This document shows positions 1 through 9,512 of a stretch of DNA of 61,409 nucleotides, piece by piece. The stretch spans positions 1-61,409 of the forward strand of contig CANPXW010000003.1 in NCBI GenBank assembly GCA_947587025.1, in the 5' to 3' direction. Origin of the DNA: an uncultured Oscillospiraceae bacterium (GTDB lineage: Bacteria; Bacillota; Clostridia; Oscillospirales; Oscillospiraceae). The position numbers and the translations under genes are program-made. The notes below the pieces were generated by a model. The model was given only the letters and a program-made list of their open reading frames with translations, was not told the origin of the DNA and did no database searches. Position 1 is the first letter of the stretch. Each line of letters begins with the position of its first letter.

Positions 1-188
1 ACGGCCTTGACGATGGCGGTGCGCTCGGCGCAGATGGTGGAGCCCAGGGCGGCGTTCTCCACGTTGCAGCCGGTGAATACGGAGCCGTCGGCGCACTCCA
101 GCGCCGCCCCCACCGGAAAGCGGGAGTAGGGCACATAGGCGTTCTGCGCGGCTTCACGCGCCATATTGAGAAGGTCCCGGTCGGTCAT
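1..188 (-). CDS. cdd: Cytidine deaminase, N-terminal part (cut by window edge)
   Basis: Cytidine deaminase hydrolyses cytidine and deoxycytidine to uridine and deoxyuridine in pyrimidine salvage. The first 62 codons are visible. They read AYVPYSRFPVGAAL, then FTGCNVENAA and TICAERTAI, which are the family's substrate loop and the first zinc/catalytic motif (C/H-A-E). The second motif, PCxxC, lies outside the window. The ATG is at 186-188 behind a GGGGG-rich ribosome-binding site. The gene follows the solute-binding lipoprotein by 61 bases on the same strand and may share its transcript; a purine/pyrimidine salvage theme with pgeF upstream is possible. Confidence 0.93.
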   Translation of the reverse strand, partial: MTDRDLLNMAREAAQNAYVPYSRFPVGAALECADGSVFTGCNVENAALGSTICAERTAIVKA

Positions 189-249
189 AGCTTTATCCCC
201 CGTCTGGTTTCTGTTCCGCCCTTGGGCGGTATTTTTTATAGTGTATGGC

Positions 250-1860
250 TCACTCCAGGTTCACGTTCCAGTCCTGCATATCGTTGAAGTAGTTGTCCTG
301 GGTGGGGTCGATGGTGGTCAGCACGCCCCGGTGGTACAGCACCTGGATGCGCTCGAAGCACACGGCGGTGATGGGCGCGTTCTGGGCGATGTAGGTGTAC
401 AGCGCCTCGGCGTTGGCGGCCTGGGCTGCGGCCGGGTCCTCCGCCATGGAGGTGTCGCCCCCCAGGAAGGCCTGGATGTAGCTGGTCAGGGTCATGTCCT
501 GGATGCCGGTGTAGTTCAGCTCCCCGCCCGGCGTCAGCAGCTGGGTCAGGTCCCAGTCGTTGCACAGCTTCACCTCGGCGTAGTACATATCGTACGCCCC
601 GGTCTGCAGCGCCTCCATGTACCCGTCGTAGGTCTGCTCGGACATGGTGACGTTGAAGCCCACGCTGCGCAGCTGGGCGGCGATCATACGGGCGGCGGAC
701 ACCTTCGCGCCGCTGTCGGTGCACACCAGGAAGGTGATGTCCGCCGGCTGGCCGCCGAACTCCACCACCCCGTCCATGTTGCTGTCGACGCCGCCCAGAT
801 TGGTGACCACGGTCTGCAGCGACTCCGGGTCGAACTCCAGGGTCTTGCCCACGGCGGCGGGGTACAGGCTGCTGTTGGGGTGGATGGGCAGCGTGGCCGC
901 CACGCCGGAGCCCTGCATGGCGTTGGAGACGATGGTGTCCCGGTCGATGGCGTAGGTGACCATCTGCCGGTAGGGGGCGTAGGAGAACAGCCGGCTCTGC
1001 AGATTGTAGCCGATGAAGTGCAGATTGGAGGTCTCCACATACTTGATGAGGTTGGACCGGGAGTAGCCCAGGCTGGACATATCGGAGGGGTTGTTGACCA
1101 CCAGGTCCAGCAGAGAGTCCTCGAAGGCCTGCAGCACGTCCTCGTTGGCGGTGTAGCTCTTCAGATAGATGGTCTTCAGGGGCATCTGGTCGTACAGCGG
1201 GTGGTTGCGGTCCAGCGTCAGCCGGGTGCCCGTCCGGCTGAACTTATACGGCCCCGTACCGGGGGGCCGGTCCTCGAAGAGGGAGCCGGTCTCGATGCAG
1301 GGGATGTTCAGCAGCTGGTAAAACTGCCAGTTGGGCTCGTCCAGGCCCACGGTGAAGGTGGCCGTGTCCACCGTCTGCAGGCTGATGACATGGGAGAAGC
1401 GGCGGATATACCGGCCGGTATACTCGTTGCGGGCGCACTCGATGGAGTACACCGCGTCGGAGGCGGTCATCACGCCCCCGTCGTGGAAGGAGCGGTCGGT
1501 GTCCACGGTGAAGGTCCAGTTCCGGCCGTCGTCGCTCTGCCAGTTGGTGATCAGGTTCGGCCGGGCCTCGAAGTCGCTGGTGGTGGACACCAGCGTCTCA
1601 TAGACCAGCATCCCCACCACCCGGTTCCACAGCGTGGTGGCGGTGTGGGGGTTGAAGCTGTCGCCGGTCACCCGGTTGAGGGAGAAGATGTGGTCGGCCT
1701 TATAGGTGTCCTGGATGACCTCGCCGGTGCTCTCGCCCTCGCCGGCCTCCAGGGCCGCGTCGTCCGCCTGCTGGGCGGCGTCCTGCCCGCAGCCGGGCAC
1801 CGCCGCCAGCATCACGGCCGCCAGCAGCAGGGACAGTATTTTCAAAAAAGCTCTGTTCAT
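250..1860 (-). CDS. ABC transporter substrate-binding lipoprotein, peptide/nickel family (SBP_bac_5)
   Basis: 536 aa. It begins with a lipoprotein signal whose lipobox is AVPGC, giving lipidated Cys24, so the mature protein should sit on the outer face of the membrane. The body has the layout of DppA/OppA-type solute-binding proteins: an early NPHTATTLWNRVVGMLVYETL segment, then FTVDTDRSFHDGGVMTASDAVYS and an RQMVTYAIDRDTIV segment. The ligand cannot be told; the family covers oligopeptides, nickel and some sugars. No permease or ATPase is adjacent, so this is an orphan binding protein, or it uses a transporter elsewhere. Its ATG overlaps the pgeF stop (ATGA), so it is translated in the secA-pgeF transcript. 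Confidence 0.85.
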   Translation of the reverse strand: MNRAFLKILSLLLAAVMLAAVPGCGQDAAQQADDAALEAGEGESTGEVIQDTYKADHIFSLNRVTGDSFNPHTATTLWNRVVGMLVYETLVSTTSDFEARPNLITNWQSDDGRNWTFTVDTDRSFHDGGVMTASDAVYSIECARNEYTGRYIRRFSHVISLQTVDTATFTVGLDEPNWQFYQLLNIPCIETGSLFEDRPPGTGPYKFSRTGTRLTLDRNHPLYDQMPLKTIYLKSYTANEDVLQAFEDSLLDLVVNNPSDMSSLGYSRSNLIKYVETSNLHFIGYNLQSRLFSYAPYRQMVTYAIDRDTIVSNAMQGSGVAATLPIHPNSSLYPAAVGKTLEFDPESLQTVVTNLGGVDSNMDGVVEFGGQPADITFLVCTDSGAKVSAARMIAAQLRSVGFNVTMSEQTYDGYMEALQTGAYDMYYAEVKLCNDWDLTQLLTPGGELNYTGIQDMTLTSYIQAFLGGDTSMAEDPAAAQAANAEALYTYIAQNAPITAVCFERIQVLYHRGVLTTIDPTQDNYFNDMQDWNVNLE

Positions 1861-2636
1861 AGTACGATCAGATCAGCCTGTGAGCCGCGCGCCGCGCCCA
1901 TGGCCCGGTGGGACCAGAACCGGTCCGGATGGCACATGGTGCATATGCCCAGCTCGTCGATGTTGTCCTCTGTCAGGCCCAGCTGCAGCAGCCGGCGGTG
2001 TACCGCGCCGGGCAGGTCCGTCCGGAACCGGCCCGCCTCGCCCTCGTCCGGGGCGTACAGTCCCTCGGAATCGCCGCCCAGCAGAGCGTCGATGGCCGCC
2101 GGTACCTCCGGCCCGGTCTGGAAGCAGCACCGGCGGATGCCGGGGCCGATGGCCGCCCGGATGTCCTGGGTCCGCGCTCCCAGCGCGCGCATGGCCTCCA
2201 CGGCGTTTTTCTCTATGTCCGCCACCGTGCTGCGCCAGCCGCAGTGCACTGCGGCGACGACGCCGGCGGCGGGGTCCTGCATCAAAAGGGGCGTACAGTC
2301 GGCGGTGAACACCGCCAGGGGAAGGTCCGGCACGTCGGTGACATACCCGTCCGCGCCGTCCCAGCCGGCGGGCTCGTCGATAGCGTGCGCATCCTCACGC
2401 CGGGCGATGCGCACCAGCGAGCCGTGGACCTGCCTGCCGTGGACGAAGCGGGCCGTATCCGCGCCCACCGCCGCGCCGAAGCGCCGCCAGTTCTCCCGGA
2501 CATTATCCATGCTGTCGCCCCGGTTGGCGCCCAGGTCCAGGCTCTCGTATATCCCGCCGCTCACCCCGCCCAGCCGGGTGGAGAACCCGTGCCGGCAGGT
2601 GAGCAGGTTTGATCTTATAACGATAGCCCCGTCCAT
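1857..2636 (-). CDS. pgeF: Purine nucleoside phosphorylase/laccase-domain protein YfiH (PgeF)
   Basis: 259 aa from the ATG at 2634-2636; a longer upstream reading would lie inside secA. The family (formerly DUF152 or multicopper polyphenol oxidase) has purine nucleoside phosphorylase/adenosine deaminase activity, and in E. coli it edits a peptidoglycan-precursor error. The zinc-ligand motifs are present: VFTADCTPLL, AVHCGWRSTV and the GPGIRRCCF segment, followed by CTMCHPDRFWSHR near the C-terminus. It starts 2 bases after the secA stop codon and overlaps the next gene by ATGA, so it is translationally tied to both. Function is assigned from family membership only. Confidence 0.88.
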   Translation of the reverse strand: MDGAIVIRSNLLTCRHGFSTRLGGVSGGIYESLDLGANRGDSMDNVRENWRRFGAAVGADTARFVHGRQVHGSLVRIARREDAHAIDEPAGWDGADGYVTDVPDLPLAVFTADCTPLLMQDPAAGVVAAVHCGWRSTVADIEKNAVEAMRALGARTQDIRAAIGPGIRRCCFQTGPEVPAAIDALLGGDSEGLYAPDEGEAGRFRTDLPGAVHRRLLQLGLTEDNIDELGICTMCHPDRFWSHRAMGAARGSQADLIVL

Positions 2637-2638
2637 TT

Positions 2639-5419
2639 TCACTGGTTGCGGCCGCAGCACTCCTTGTATTTGAGCGGGCGGCTGCCGTCGGCCTTCCACT
2701 TGCCGCAGGGGCAGGGGTCGTTGCGGCCGGGCTTTTTTATCTTCTTGATGGGCTGGCGCTTGACGGAGCTGTCGCCGCCCACGTTGTTGACGTTGGCCTT
2801 CGCGGCGGCCTTGCGCTCGATGGTCTGCTCCCGGCGCACCTGCACGGTGAACAGCCGGCGGACCACCTCCTCCCGGATGCCCCGGATCATGGCCTCGAAC
2901 ATCTCGAAGCCCTCCTGCTTATAGGCGTCCACGGGCTTGACGTTGCCGTAGGCCCGCAGGCCGATGCCCTGGCGCAGATCGTCCATGGCGTCGATGTGCT
3001 CCATCCAGTACTCGTCCACCACCCGCAGCAGGATGACCCGCTCCAGCTCCCGCATGAGGGGCGTGCCGTCGGGGGCGGCGCCGAAGGCCTGCTCCCGCTG
3101 GGCGTACACCTGGCCGGCGATGGCGAGCAGCTTTTCCGTGAGCGCGTCCACCGTCAGCGACCGCAGTCCGCCCTCGCCGGGGTCGATCTGTCCCTTGCGG
3201 AGGAAGAGCTGATAGAACGGCTCCAGGACCGCTTCCAGCTGCTCCTCGCTCTCGGGATGGCCCACCGCGCCCAGCGTGCCGGCCACCTCGGAGCGGACGG
3301 TCTCGTCGATCATGCCCTGGACGGCCTCGCGTATATCCTCCCCGTCCAGCACCTTGCGCCGCTGCTCGTAGATGATGTTGCGCTGCACGTTCATCACGTC
3401 GTCGTATTCCAGGGTGTTCTTCCGGGCCTGGAAGTTGCGGCTCTCCACGGTCTTCTGGGCCTGCTCGATGGCCCCGGAGAGCATCTTGGCGTCCAGAGGG
3501 GTGTCCTCGTCCAGGCCCACGGCGTTCATCATGTTCATGATGCGGGGCGAGCCGAACAGGCGCATCACGTCGTCGGTCAGGGCCAGGTAGAACCGGCTCT
3601 GGCCCGGGTCGCCCTGCCGGCCGGACCGGCCCCGCAGCTGGTTGTCGATGCGCCGGGACTCGTGGCGCTCGGTGCCCAGGATGAACAGCCCGCCGGCGGC
3701 CCGGACCTGCTCCGCCTCGGCGGAGGTGACCTTCTTATGCTCCGCCTGCCGCTCGGCAAAGAGCTTCCTGGCCTCCAGGATGGTCTCGTCGGCTGTCTCG
3801 GCGTAGCCGGTGGCCTCAGCGATCACGTCCTCCTCGTACCCGGCCTTTTTCAGGTCCTGCCGGGCCAGGTACTCGGCGTTGCCGCCCAGCATGATGTCCG
3901 TGCCTCGGCCGGCCATGTTGGTGGCGATGGTGACCGCGCCCAGCTTGCCCGCCTGGGCCACGATCTCCGCCTCCTTCTCATGGTGCTTGGCGTTGAGCAC
4001 GTTGTGGGGCACGCCCCTGGCCTTCAGGAGCTTGGACAGATACTCGCTCTTTTCGATGCTCACCGTGCCCACCAGCACCGGCTGGCCCTTCTCGTGGCAG
4101 TCCAGTATCTGCTGGATGATGGCCCGGTTCTTGCCCGCCTCGCTCTTGTACACCACGTCGGGCATGTCCACCCGGATGACGGGCCTGTTGGTGGGCACCT
4201 CGATGATGTCCAGGTTGTAGATGGCGGCGAACTCCTCCTCCTCGGTCAGGGCCGTGCCGGTCATGCCGGAAAGCTTGTCGTACAGGCGGAAGTAGTTCTG
4301 GAAGGTGATGGTGGCCAGGGTCTTGTTCTCCTTTTGGACCTCCACGCCTTCCTTGGCCTCGATGGCCTGGTGCAGGCCCTCGGAGTACCGCCGGCCCAGC
4401 ATCAGGCGGCCGGTGAACTCGTCCACGATGATGACCTCGTTGTCCTTGACAACGTAGTCGATGTCCCGCTTCATGATGCCGTGGGCCTTGATGGCCTGGT
4501 TGATGTGGTGGCTGAGGGTGGTGTTCTCCAGGTCGGAAAGGTTCTCCACGCCGAAATACCGCTCCGCCTTGGCGATGCCGCCGGCGGTGAGGGTGGCGGT
4601 GCGGGCCTTCTCGTCCACCAGGTAGTCCGCGTCCTCGTCGGCGGTCTCGATCTCCTGCTTCTCGTCGGCGGACACCACCACGCCGCAGCGCAGCGTGCGC
4701 ACGAAGTCGTCCGCCCGGCGGTACAGGTCCGTGCTCTCGTCCCCCTGGCCGGAGATGATCAGGGGCGTTCTGGCCTCGTCTATCAGGATGGAGTCCACCT
4801 CGTCCACGATGGCGAAGTGGTGGCCCCGCTGGACCCGGTCCTTCTTGTAAAGGGCCATGTTGTCCCGCAGATAGTCGAAGCCCATCTCGTTGTTGGTGCC
4901 GTAGGTGATGTCGGCGTTGTAGGCCCGCTGCCGCTCCTCACGGGTCAGGCCGTGGACGATCAGGCCTACCTCCAGGCCCAGGAAGCGGTACACCTTGCCC
5001 ATCCACTCTGAGTCGCGCCGGGCCAGGTAGTCGTTGACGGTGACCACGTGCACGCCCTCGCCCTCCAGGGCGTTGAGGTAGCAGGGCAGCACCGCCACCA
5101 GGGTCTTGCCCTCGCCGGTCTTCATCTCGGCGATGCGGCCCTGGTGCAGCACGACGCCGCCGATGAGCTGGACCCGGAACGGACGCATGCCCAATACCCG
5201 GTCCGCCGCCTCGCGGGCGGTAGCGAAGGCCTCCGGCAGGATGTCGTCGGTGGTCTCGCCGGCGGCCAGGCGCTGTTTGAACTCGTCGGTCTTGGCCCGC
5301 AGCTGGTCGTTTGTCAGGGTGCGGAACTTGGGCTCCAGGGCCTCGATCTTGTCCACCAGGGGCTGGAGCTTCTTTACCTCCCGGGCCGAGTGGGAGCCGA
5401 ATATCTTATCAAGGATCAT
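2639..5419 (-). CDS. secA: Preprotein translocase ATPase SecA
   Basis: 926 aa from the ATG at 5417-5419 ([11 protein letters not shown]), the usual SecA N-terminus; the open frame continues upstream but has no SecA-like sequence. SecA is the cytosolic motor that pushes unfolded preproteins through SecYEG. Visible are the Walker A MKTGEGKT, the DEAD-type [13 protein letters not shown], the helicase motif [14 protein letters not shown] and the C-terminal zinc finger (CPCG...CC). It heads the transcript secA-pgeF-SBP-(cdd). The window is rich in exported proteins, which suits, but SecA is a universal housekeeping gene. A single SecA1-type sequence is seen. Confidence 0.98.
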   Translation of the reverse strand: MILDKIFGSHSAREVKKLQPLVDKIEALEPKFRTLTNDQLRAKTDEFKQRLAAGETTDDILPEAFATAREAADRVLGMRPFRVQLIGGVVLHQGRIAEMKTGEGKTLVAVLPCYLNALEGEGVHVVTVNDYLARRDSEWMGKVYRFLGLEVGLIVHGLTREERQRAYNADITYGTNNEMGFDYLRDNMALYKKDRVQRGHHFAIVDEVDSILIDEARTPLIISGQGDESTDLYRRADDFVRTLRCGVVVSADEKQEIETADEDADYLVDEKARTATLTAGGIAKAERYFGVENLSDLENTTLSHHINQAIKAHGIMKRDIDYVVKDNEVIIVDEFTGRLMLGRRYSEGLHQAIEAKEGVEVQKENKTLATITFQNYFRLYDKLSGMTGTALTEEEEFAAIYNLDIIEVPTNRPVIRVDMPDVVYKSEAGKNRAIIQQILDCHEKGQPVLVGTVSIEKSEYLSKLLKARGVPHNVLNAKHHEKEAEIVAQAGKLGAVTIATNMAGRGTDIMLGGNAEYLARQDLKKAGYEEDVIAEATGYAETADETILEARKLFAERQAEHKKVTSAEAEQVRAAGGLFILGTERHESRRIDNQLRGRSGRQGDPGQSRFYLALTDDVMRLFGSPRIMNMMNAVGLDEDTPLDAKMLSGAIEQAQKTVESRNFQARKNTLEYDDVMNVQRNIIYEQRRKVLDGEDIREAVQGMIDETVRSEVAGTLGAVGHPESEEQLEAVLEPFYQLFLRKGQIDPGEGGLRSLTVDALTEKLLAIAGQVYAQREQAFGAAPDGTPLMRELERVILLRVVDEYWMEHIDAMDDLRQGIGLRAYGNVKPVDAYKQEGFEMFEAMIRGIREEVVRRLFTVQVRREQTIERKAAAKANVNNVGGDSSVKRQPIKKIKKPGRNDPCPCGKWKADGSRPLKYKECCGRNQ

Positions 5420-5473
5420 CCTCTTGTCGCCTTTCTCCCTGTGGGTACGCTTTGGTGTGCATAGTATCAAGGT

Positions 5474-5479
5474 ATTATA
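5474..5479 (-). promoter_or_regulatory. Extended -10 promoter for secA
   Basis: On the minus strand the sequence TGTTATAAT gives an extended -10 (TG, one base, TATAAT). It lies about 55 bases upstream of the secA ATG. No good -35 is present at 17 bases (TTTTCA at best). Assignment is by motif only. Confidence 0.5.
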
Positions 5480-5540
5480 ACACAACATACCGTTGTTGAA
5501 AAGAGAAAAAACACAAAATATATGCGCCGGCCGGCATGAC

Positions 5541-5575
5541 AAAAGCCCCGCCCGGCGGATATGCCGGACGGGGCT
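5541..5575 (-). terminator. Intrinsic terminator of the choline-binding lipoprotein gene
   Basis: 13-bp stem (5544-5556 with 5563-5575, one mismatch, 6-base loop) followed on the minus strand by TTTT. It lies 28 bases beyond the lipoprotein stop codon and separates it from secA. Confidence 0.8.
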
Positions 5576-5603
5576 CGCGCTCGATGTTTGCTTCTGTCAG
5601 GTC

Positions 5604-8600
5604 TTATTTCAGCGAGCCGTCGCTGTTGAAGGTGTAGGTCTTGCCGCTGATCTTCTGCTTGCCGGTGAGCATCACGCCGCTGGAGTTGAAGTAGTACTTC
5701 TTGCCGTCGATGGTCTGCCAGCCGGTCTTCATCACGCCGTCGGTGCCCAGGTAATACTTCTTGCCGCTGATGGTCTGCCAGCCGGTCTTCATCACGCCGC
5801 TGCCGTCGAAGTAGTACTTCTTTTTGCTGATGGTCTGCCAGCCGGTCTTCACCACGCCGTCAGTGCCCAGATAGTACTTCTGCCCGTCAATGGTCTGCCA
5901 GCCGGTCTTCGCGATGCCGTCGGTGCCGAAGTAGTACTTCTTCTTGCTGACGGTCTGCCAGCCGGTCTTCATCACACCGTCGCTGCCCAGGTAGTACTTC
6001 TTGCCGCTGATGGTCTGCAGGCCAGTCTTCATCACACCGTCGCTGCCCAGATAGTACTTCTTGCCGTCGATGGTCTGCCAGCCGGTCTTCATCACGCCGT
6101 CGGTGCCCAGGTAGTACTTTTTCTTGCTGATGGTCTGCCAGCCCGTGAGCATCACGCCGCTGGAGTTGAAGTAATACTTCTTCTTGCTGATGGTCTGCCA
6201 GCCGGTCTTCATCACGCCGTCAGTGCCCAGATAATACTTCTTGTCGCTGATGGTCTGCAGGCCGGTGAGCATCACGCCGTCGGTGCCCAGGTAGTATTTC
6301 TTCTTGCTGATGGTCTGCCAGCCCGTGAGCATCACGCCGCTGGAGTTGAAGTAGTACTTCTTTTTGCTGATGGTCTGCCAGCCGGTCTTCATCACGCCGT
6401 CGGTGCCCAGGTAGTACTTCTTGCCGCTGATGGTCTGCAGGCCGGTGAGCATCACGCCGTCGGCGTCGAAGTAGTACTTCTTCTTGCTGATGGTCTGCCA
6501 GCCCGTGAGCATCACGCCGCTGGAGTTGAAGTAATACTTCTTCTTGCTGATGGTCTGCCAGCCGGTCTTCATCACGCCGTCGGTGCCCAGATAGTACTTC
6601 TTGCCGCTGATGGTCTGCCAGCCGGTCTGCATCGCGCCGTCGGTGCCCAGATAGTATTTCTTGCCGCTGATGGTCTGCCAGCCGACCTTGATCGTGCCGT
6701 CGTTGTTGAAATAGTACTTCTTGCCGGAGACGGTCTTCCAGCCCTTGCCGGTGGTCTGCACGCCGTTGGCGTCAAAGCAGTAGTACTTGCCGTTTACCTT
6801 TGCGCCGCTGGTCTGCATCGCGCCGTCGGTGCCCAGATAGTACTTCTTGCCGCTGATGGTCTGCAGGCCGGTGCGCATCTTGCCGTCGGCGGGCCCGAAG
6901 TAGTACTTCTTGCCGTCCACAGTCTGCCAGCCGGTCACAGCGTAGCCGCTGGCGTCCGCGCAGTAGGTGGCGCCGTTCGCCTCGACGAGCTGCTTCTGCG
7001 AGGCGGCGGCCACGCTGAAGAAGCCGCTGTAGGAGACCTCGATCACAGGCTTGACGGGGATCTGCCCATACTCCGTAGTGCCGCAGACGCTGCACTTGTG
7101 CCTCTGCTGGCCCTCGTTCAGGAAATCGGCGTCGCGGACGATGATCCAGTCGCCCCACTTATGGCCCTCGGTGTTGTACGCGTTCTCCTCGCGGGCACGC
7201 TCCTCGCCGCAGCGGGCGCACTTGTCATAGTAAGTGGTGTGGCGGCAGTCCACGATCTCCGCAGGCTTGCTCTCGTCCAGCTGCCAGTCGTGGCCCAGGG
7301 CGGGAACGGAGTACTCATAGGCCATATCCTCTTTCCCGCAGCGCAGGCACACCAGGTGCTTCTTGCCCGCTTCGGTGCAGGTGGGATCCTGATAGATATG
7401 CACGCCCTTGGCGGAGCGGGAATCGTAGACGTGGCCGAGAGGATAGCCCTCTTCCACCTTCGTTACCTCGCAGCCGTCCACGCTGCAGCTGTAATGGGTC
7501 TGGGTGCCGTTCTCGCAGTCGGCCTCGCCGGTGGTCTCGCCCTTGACCCACTGGTGGTAGAAGCTGACCTTGGCGTCGGTGTTGGTGTGGATAACGGCCT
7601 CTCCGTCGGCGGCGTTGGTCTTGCCGTCGGCGCTGACGGTGACGGCATACATCCCGCCGCGTACGTCGCTGATGACCAGGTCATAGCCGTGGGCCGTCGC
7701 GGTGATGTCGCCGTCCGCAGTGGAGACGGACCTCTCCTCGTTGGGCCGCAGCTCCAGCGTCAGGACCTCGGGCTTGGCCGTGAACGTGGACCGGAGGTCC
7801 TGGCCGGTCTTGAGGACGCTGATGGTCCAGGTGATGTCGTTGACCTGCGCGCGCACGGGGAAGCGCTGCAGGGACAGGGCGAAGCTCGCGCCCGGCGCGG
7901 CGTGGGTGCTCCCCTCCATAGAGGAGCTCAGCTGGCCCAAGATACGCAGGAACTCCAGGGGGCCGGCGGCCGGGTCGTTACGGTCGAAGGTCTGGCTGCT
8001 CTCCTCGCCCTTGGTCCACACGGCATAGATGCTCTGCTCATTCTCGAGCACCGTCTCGCCGGCCACCACGTCGGGCGTCTCCGCGTTGGGGCTGGTGGCC
8101 CAGCCCAGGAAGATGTAGCCGTTGAAGCCGCCGTTGGCGTTCTTGCCGCTCCAATAGGCGTCCAGGTCAGCCTGAGAGTTGAACGCCACATCGTGCTCGC
8201 CATCCCAGTTGACATAACGCAGGGCCAGATCGCCGGCCGTGAGGGTGTATCCGCCGGCCTTCCCGTCATAGAGGCGGGTGCTGGTCATGCAGTGGCCCCA
8301 CATGCCGTCGATGCCGTTCAGATCAAGATAATAGGTGACGCGCTTGTCGCTGTCCAGGATCGTGTCGTCGGCCTTGTCGGCAAACACAGCGTACAGGACC
8401 TGCACGCCCTCGGGGACCTTTTCGCCGCTCTTGATCTGCTCGCCGTTCTTCCCGGCGGTGCTCCAGACCTCGTACTGGGCGCCGCTGGCGTCCTCGACGA
8501 CCTTCAGGGTCTCGTTGGGGGACTGGGTGTACCAGCCCTCGAACTGGCCGTGGCTGCGCTCGGGGATGATGGTGTCGACGCTCTCGGGAAGGACCCGGCC

Positions 8601-9512
8601 GTCCTCCAGCTTGACGAAGATGGAGGCAAGGTCCGCAAGGTCCTGATCGTGATAGGTATGGGGCTCCTCGCCGGCGAACGTGCCGCCGAAGCTGCCGTTG
8701 ACCACGTGCAGCAGTATCCACATCTCATCCTCCGGGGTGGGAGCTTCCTCCCAGCCGGCGTACAGGGCGGTCACATTGGCCTCGATGACGTCGCCCTCTT
8801 CCACGCGCTTGCCCACCGGGGTCCCCAGACCGGGATCCTGTTTGTACCAGCCGGTGAACACGTAGCCGGGCAGCTCGGGCTGATACCCATACAGGCCCTT
8901 GGGCGCCAGTCTGCCGGGCTGCAGCGCCATCGTGATCACAGACCAGCCGCTGATGCTGCCGTTGGAGCAGATCAGCTCTATATACTCCACGCTGTCCGCC
9001 TCGGGTATATCGGTGGGGAGGGACGCGCTCACGGCGGCAGGCTCGTCGGCCGCCTCGGGAGCGGACGGGACATGATCGCCGGCGGACGGCTCCTCGAAGC
9101 CGGGGCTCTCCATACCCGTGCCGTTGGCCTGCTGCGCCTGCTGGGCCTGCTCGGCCGCCTGACGGGCGGCCTCCGCGTCGGCCTCGGCCTGCTGGCGGGC
9201 GGCTTCCTCAGCGGCAGCCTGTTCCGCCGCCTGCAGACGGGCCGCCTCTTCCTCGGCGGCCTTCTTGGCGGCCTCGGCGGCAGCGGCTTCCTCCGCCGCC
9301 TGACGGGCTGCCTCTTCCGCCTCGGCGGCCAGCTTGGCAGCCTCATCGGCGGCGGCCTGCTCAGCCTCGGCGGAAATAGCGGTGACCTGGTCCTCCGGGC
9401 CCTCGCCCATGGGGACGCTGTTGTGCTCGATCTGGATAGCCTCGGCGCAGCCGGTGAGCAGCGTCGACGCCATCAGCATCGCGAGCAGCAGACACATCGC
9501 TCTTTTCTTCAT
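5604..9512 (-). CDS. Giant surface lipoprotein with alanine-rich coil, InlB-type repeats and 22 choline-binding-type repeats
   Basis: 1302 aa. The lipoprotein signal ends at LLTGC (Cys22). Then, in order: an Ala/Glu-rich coiled coil (about 48-130); a middle region with FTGWYKQDPG, FEGWYTQSP and FLGWATSPN segments typical of Listeria-Bacteroides (InlB B/Flg_new) repeats (about 190-470); a region with CxxC pairs in 40-aa units (VCLRCGKED, KCARCGEER, KCSVCGTTE; about 640-800); and from about residue 850 to the end, 22 units of 20 aa of the type GWQTISGKKYYLGTDGVMKT. Such aromatic repeats belong to the choline/glucan-binding family and bind choline-substituted or other wall polymers. A protein tethered at both ends, to membrane lipid and to wall polymer, is the natural inference. 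No enzyme domain is recognised. Confidence 0.85.
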   Translation of the reverse strand: MKKRAMCLLLAMLMASTLLTGCAEAIQIEHNSVPMGEGPEDQVTAISAEAEQAAADEAAKLAAEAEEAARQAAEEAAAAEAAKKAAEEEAARLQAAEQAAAEEAARQQAEADAEAARQAAEQAQQAQQANGTGMESPGFEEPSAGDHVPSAPEAADEPAAVSASLPTDIPEADSVEYIELICSNGSISGWSVITMALQPGRLAPKGLYGYQPELPGYVFTGWYKQDPGLGTPVGKRVEEGDVIEANVTALYAGWEEAPTPEDEMWILLHVVNGSFGGTFAGEEPHTYHDQDLADLASIFVKLEDGRVLPESVDTIIPERSHGQFEGWYTQSPNETLKVVEDASGAQYEVWSTAGKNGEQIKSGEKVPEGVQVLYAVFADKADDTILDSDKRVTYYLDLNGIDGMWGHCMTSTRLYDGKAGGYTLTAGDLALRYVNWDGEHDVAFNSQADLDAYWSGKNANGGFNGYIFLGWATSPNAETPDVVAGETVLENEQSIYAVWTKGEESSQTFDRNDPAAGPLEFLRILGQLSSSMEGSTHAAPGASFALSLQRFPVRAQVNDITWTISVLKTGQDLRSTFTAKPEVLTLELRPNEERSVSTADGDITATAHGYDLVISDVRGGMYAVTVSADGKTNAADGEAVIHTNTDAKVSFYHQWVKGETTGEADCENGTQTHYSCSVDGCEVTKVEEGYPLGHVYDSRSAKGVHIYQDPTCTEAGKKHLVCLRCGKEDMAYEYSVPALGHDWQLDESKPAEIVDCRHTTYYDKCARCGEERAREENAYNTEGHKWGDWIIVRDADFLNEGQQRHKCSVCGTTEYGQIPVKPVIEVSYSGFFSVAAASQKQLVEANGATYCADASGYAVTGWQTVDGKKYYFGPADGKMRTGLQTISGKKYYLGTDGAMQTSGAKVNGKYYCFDANGVQTTGKGWKTVSGKKYYFNNDGTIKVGWQTISGKKYYLGTDGAMQTGWQTISGKKYYLGTDGVMKTGWQTISKKKYYFNSSGVMLTGWQTISKKKYYFDADGVMLTGLQTISGKKYYLGTDGVMKTGWQTISKKKYYFNSSGVMLTGWQTISKKKYYLGTDGVMLTGLQTISDKKYYLGTDGVMKTGWQTISKKKYYFNSSGVMLTGWQTISKKKYYLGTDGVMKTGWQTIDGKKYYLGSDGVMKTGLQTISGKKYYLGSDGVMKTGWQTVSKKKYYFGTDGIAKTGWQTIDGQKYYLGTDGVVKTGWQTISKKKYYFDGSGVMKTGWQTISGKKYYLGTDGVMKTGWQTIDGKKYYFNSSGVMLTGKQKISGKTYTFNSDGSLK
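5616..6735 (-). repeat. Tandem 60-bp coding repeat array
   Basis: The choline-binding-type repeats are also near-identical in DNA. Successive 60-base units share the phrase TGGTCTGCCAGCC (plus strand) at almost constant phase, with alternating subtypes (SKKKYYF, SGKKYYL, DGKKYYL). Such arrays expand and contract by slippage or recombination, and short-read assemblies often miscount them. Confidence 0.9.

Noticed and set aside
216-229. CCGCCC-TT-GGGCGG hairpin between the binding protein and cdd as a terminator for the minus strand
   Set aside because: The T-run follows on the plus strand, not on the minus strand where the genes are; read-through into cdd seems likely.
2996-5011. 671-aa frame opposite secA, and similar long frames opposite other genes (15151-17205, 43216-46704, 55068-57026)
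   Set aside because: High GC suppresses stop codons in the antisense frame; composition is His/Val/Leu/Gly-rich nonsense and each is opposite a clear family member.
5616-6735. Regular 60-bp repeats considered as a CRISPR array
   Set aside because: There are no unique spacers; every unit is in frame and encodes the same 20-aa motif.
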